64,000 nt of DNA from Akkermansiaceae bacterium. Its GTDB lineage: Bacteria > Verrucomicrobiota > Verrucomicrobiia > Verrucomicrobiales > Akkermansiaceae. Below are positions 63,149-64,000 of the stretch, piece by piece; within the stretch, counting starts at the first letter, position 1; each line of letters begins with the position of its first letter. The notes under the pieces were generated by a model. The model was not told where the DNA came from and made no database searches. It saw only the letters and a program-made list of their open reading frames with translations. The DNA is taken from positions 1 through 64,000 of the forward strand of contig JAQWZU010000130.1 in the NCBI GenBank assembly GCA_029253285.1, written 5' to 3'. Made by a program: the position numbers and the translations under genes.

Positions 63149-63811
63149 ATGAATTTTTTACGATGGACCACGTCAAAGTCGGTGATGGCACCAATTGGTG
63201 CTTCTCCCGATGCAGGTTCGTCGGATCAGGAAATCCCTGATCTTGAACTGATCAAGGCCTGCCAGGGAGGAGATTCCAGGGCTTTCGAGTCATTGGTGAC
63301 ACGCCATCGTGGAAAGGTTTATGCCATGGTTCAGAATATGATTAAAAACGAGGCCGACGCCTGGGATTTGTCCCAGGAAGTCTTTCTCAAAGTTTGGAAA
63401 GCGCTGCCGAAATTTGAGGCACGGGCCAAATTTTCGACGTGGCTCTACCGTATCACCCACAATGTGGTCTATGATTGGCTACGCAAACGCAAGATTGATG
63501 GAGCCGGAGAACTCGATGACGGGGTTCTCAATCAGTCGGATATTGCGGCTGGAGCGAGAACTTCACCAGCTTATCAGGCGCGCCCTGATGAAGCGCTGCA
63601 AAATAGCGAATTGGGATCGAAAATCAATCGAGCCCTCGCCACATTAAATACCGAACACCGCGAAACGATCGTTCTCCGAGAAGTTCAAGGCCTTGATTAC
63701 AAGGAAATCGCCAAGGTGATGGAATGTTCTCTTGGAACGGTGATGAGTCGCCTTTATTACGCACGTAAAAAACTACAATCCCTACTCAGTGATGAAAAAG
63801 GAACAAACTGA
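63149..63811 (+). CDS. RNA polymerase sigma factor, ECF-like sigma-70 family
   Basis: A 220-residue sigma factor. An N-terminal 40-residue extension (MNFLRWTTSKSVM) precedes sigma region 2, DLELIKACQGGDSRAFESLVTRHRGKVYAMVQNMIKNEADAWDLSQEVFLKVWKALPKFEARAKFSTWLYRITHNVVYDWLRKRK. Region 4 is INRALATLNTEHRETIVLREVQGLDYKEIAKVMECSLGTVMSRLYYARKKLQ. ATG 63149 is chosen; a TTG at 63137 lies just upstream. The gene overlaps the anti-sigma start by 19 bp, which points to coupled regulation. Confidence 0.93.
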   Translation: MNFLRWTTSKSVMAPIGASPDAGSSDQEIPDLELIKACQGGDSRAFESLVTRHRGKVYAMVQNMIKNEADAWDLSQEVFLKVWKALPKFEARAKFSTWLYRITHNVVYDWLRKRKIDGAGELDDGVLNQSDIAAGARTSPAYQARPDEALQNSELGSKINRALATLNTEHRETIVLREVQGLDYKEIAKVMECSLGTVMSRLYYARKKLQSLLSDEKGTN

Positions 63812-64000
63812 AGAACTCTTTGTGAAATGGGTTGATGGACGCCTCAACAATGAGGAACAGAGTCAACTCGATGAACTGTTTGCCGCAGATCCTGAACTCG
63901 AGGCCGAATTGACCGGTGCGAAGGAAGTGACCGCTGTCTTGCAAAGCGAAATTCCCAAATCGGTGGAGCCGCCATACCCTGACTTTTTTAACAGTCAGCT
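63793..64000 (+). CDS. Anti-sigma factor-like protein (partial, runs off the window)
   Basis: An ATG at 63793 opens 69 codons to the window end. MKKEQTEELFVKWVDGRLNNEEQSQLDELFAADPELEAELTGAKEV is a helical anti-sigma pattern (a short N-terminal domain with alternating acidic and hydrophobic residues). PKSVEPPYPDFFNSQ continues into an unseen part that would probably hold a membrane segment. It overlaps the sigma gene by 19 bp in another frame, typical of sigma/anti-sigma pairs. Full length, membrane anchor and zinc site are not visible. Confidence 0.75.

Noticed and set aside
1-64000. tRNA, rRNA, CRISPR, insertion sequences or prophage
   Set aside because: No cloverleaf, repeat-spacer array, transposase or integrase signature was seen in gaps or frames.

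Overview
The window looks like chromosomal DNA of a Verrucomicrobiota bacterium (PVC superphylum). This is inferred from family content: two PSD1/PSCyt1-DUF1549-DUF1553 cytochrome-like proteins, one with an adjacent DUF1501 protein, a PVC-type heme-binding CxxCH protein, a DUF1080 protein, a DUF6288-like PDZ/toroid/discoidin protein, LamG and WD40 secreted proteins, and secreted proteins ending in a DPDGD-type module. Genes are dense on both strands and most gaps are below 150 bp. I found no CRISPR array, insertion sequence, prophage, rRNA or tRNA.

Layout. 1-3.4 kb: a truncated LamG protein, a translationally coupled GIY-YIG nuclease/KptA pair, a TruC-like pseudouridine synthase with no good start codon, and a secreted endonuclease/exonuclease/phosphatase protein. 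3.4-21.5 kb: mostly minus-strand secreted and catabolic genes (DUF6288-like, YwaF-like, esterase, Gfo/Idh/MocA, PSD1, DUF1501, second PSD1, DUF1080, PVC cytochrome), interrupted by an RhlE-type helicase. 21.8-26.0 kb: a compact three-gene operon for the lower Weimberg route (pentonate to 2-oxoglutarate). 26.1-30.5 kb: a minus-strand cassette DUF4266, DUF3570, thioredoxin-like selenoprotein, Lon-like secreted protein. 30.6-32.8 kb: khpB, thioesterase, a tiny TatA-like membrane peptide and hflX. 33-43.4 kb: a zinc-ribbon Ser/Thr kinase, small lipoprotein, PQQ-type sugar dehydrogenase with cytochrome c, WD40 protein, PEP carboxylase and periplasmic lactonase. 43.4-47 kb: a pqi operon with pqiA split into two genes. 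47-64 kb: prfB with its programmed +1 frameshift, recO, pyrD, hemW, squalene/phytoene synthase, SLC13 permease, mdh, thiG, DsbD-alpha-like protein, LysM lipoprotein, argB, methyltransferase/FAD reductase pair, YdcF, RibD-C reductase, and an ECF sigma factor with a truncated anti-sigma gene.

Most notable: at 28162-29127 (minus) one 321-codon reading frame is interrupted only by a TGA at codon 60. The TGA replaces the first Cys of a thioredoxin WCxxC motif (W-TGA-P-T-C). A 32-nt near-perfect hairpin starts at the very next base, where a bacterial SECIS element belongs. I read this as an unannotated UxxC selenoprotein forming part of a DUF4266/DUF3570 envelope redox cassette. Ordinary gene calling would keep only the fragment after the TGA (28162-28800) and miss the signal peptide and active site. 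All function assignments come from reading motifs by eye; no database search was run.
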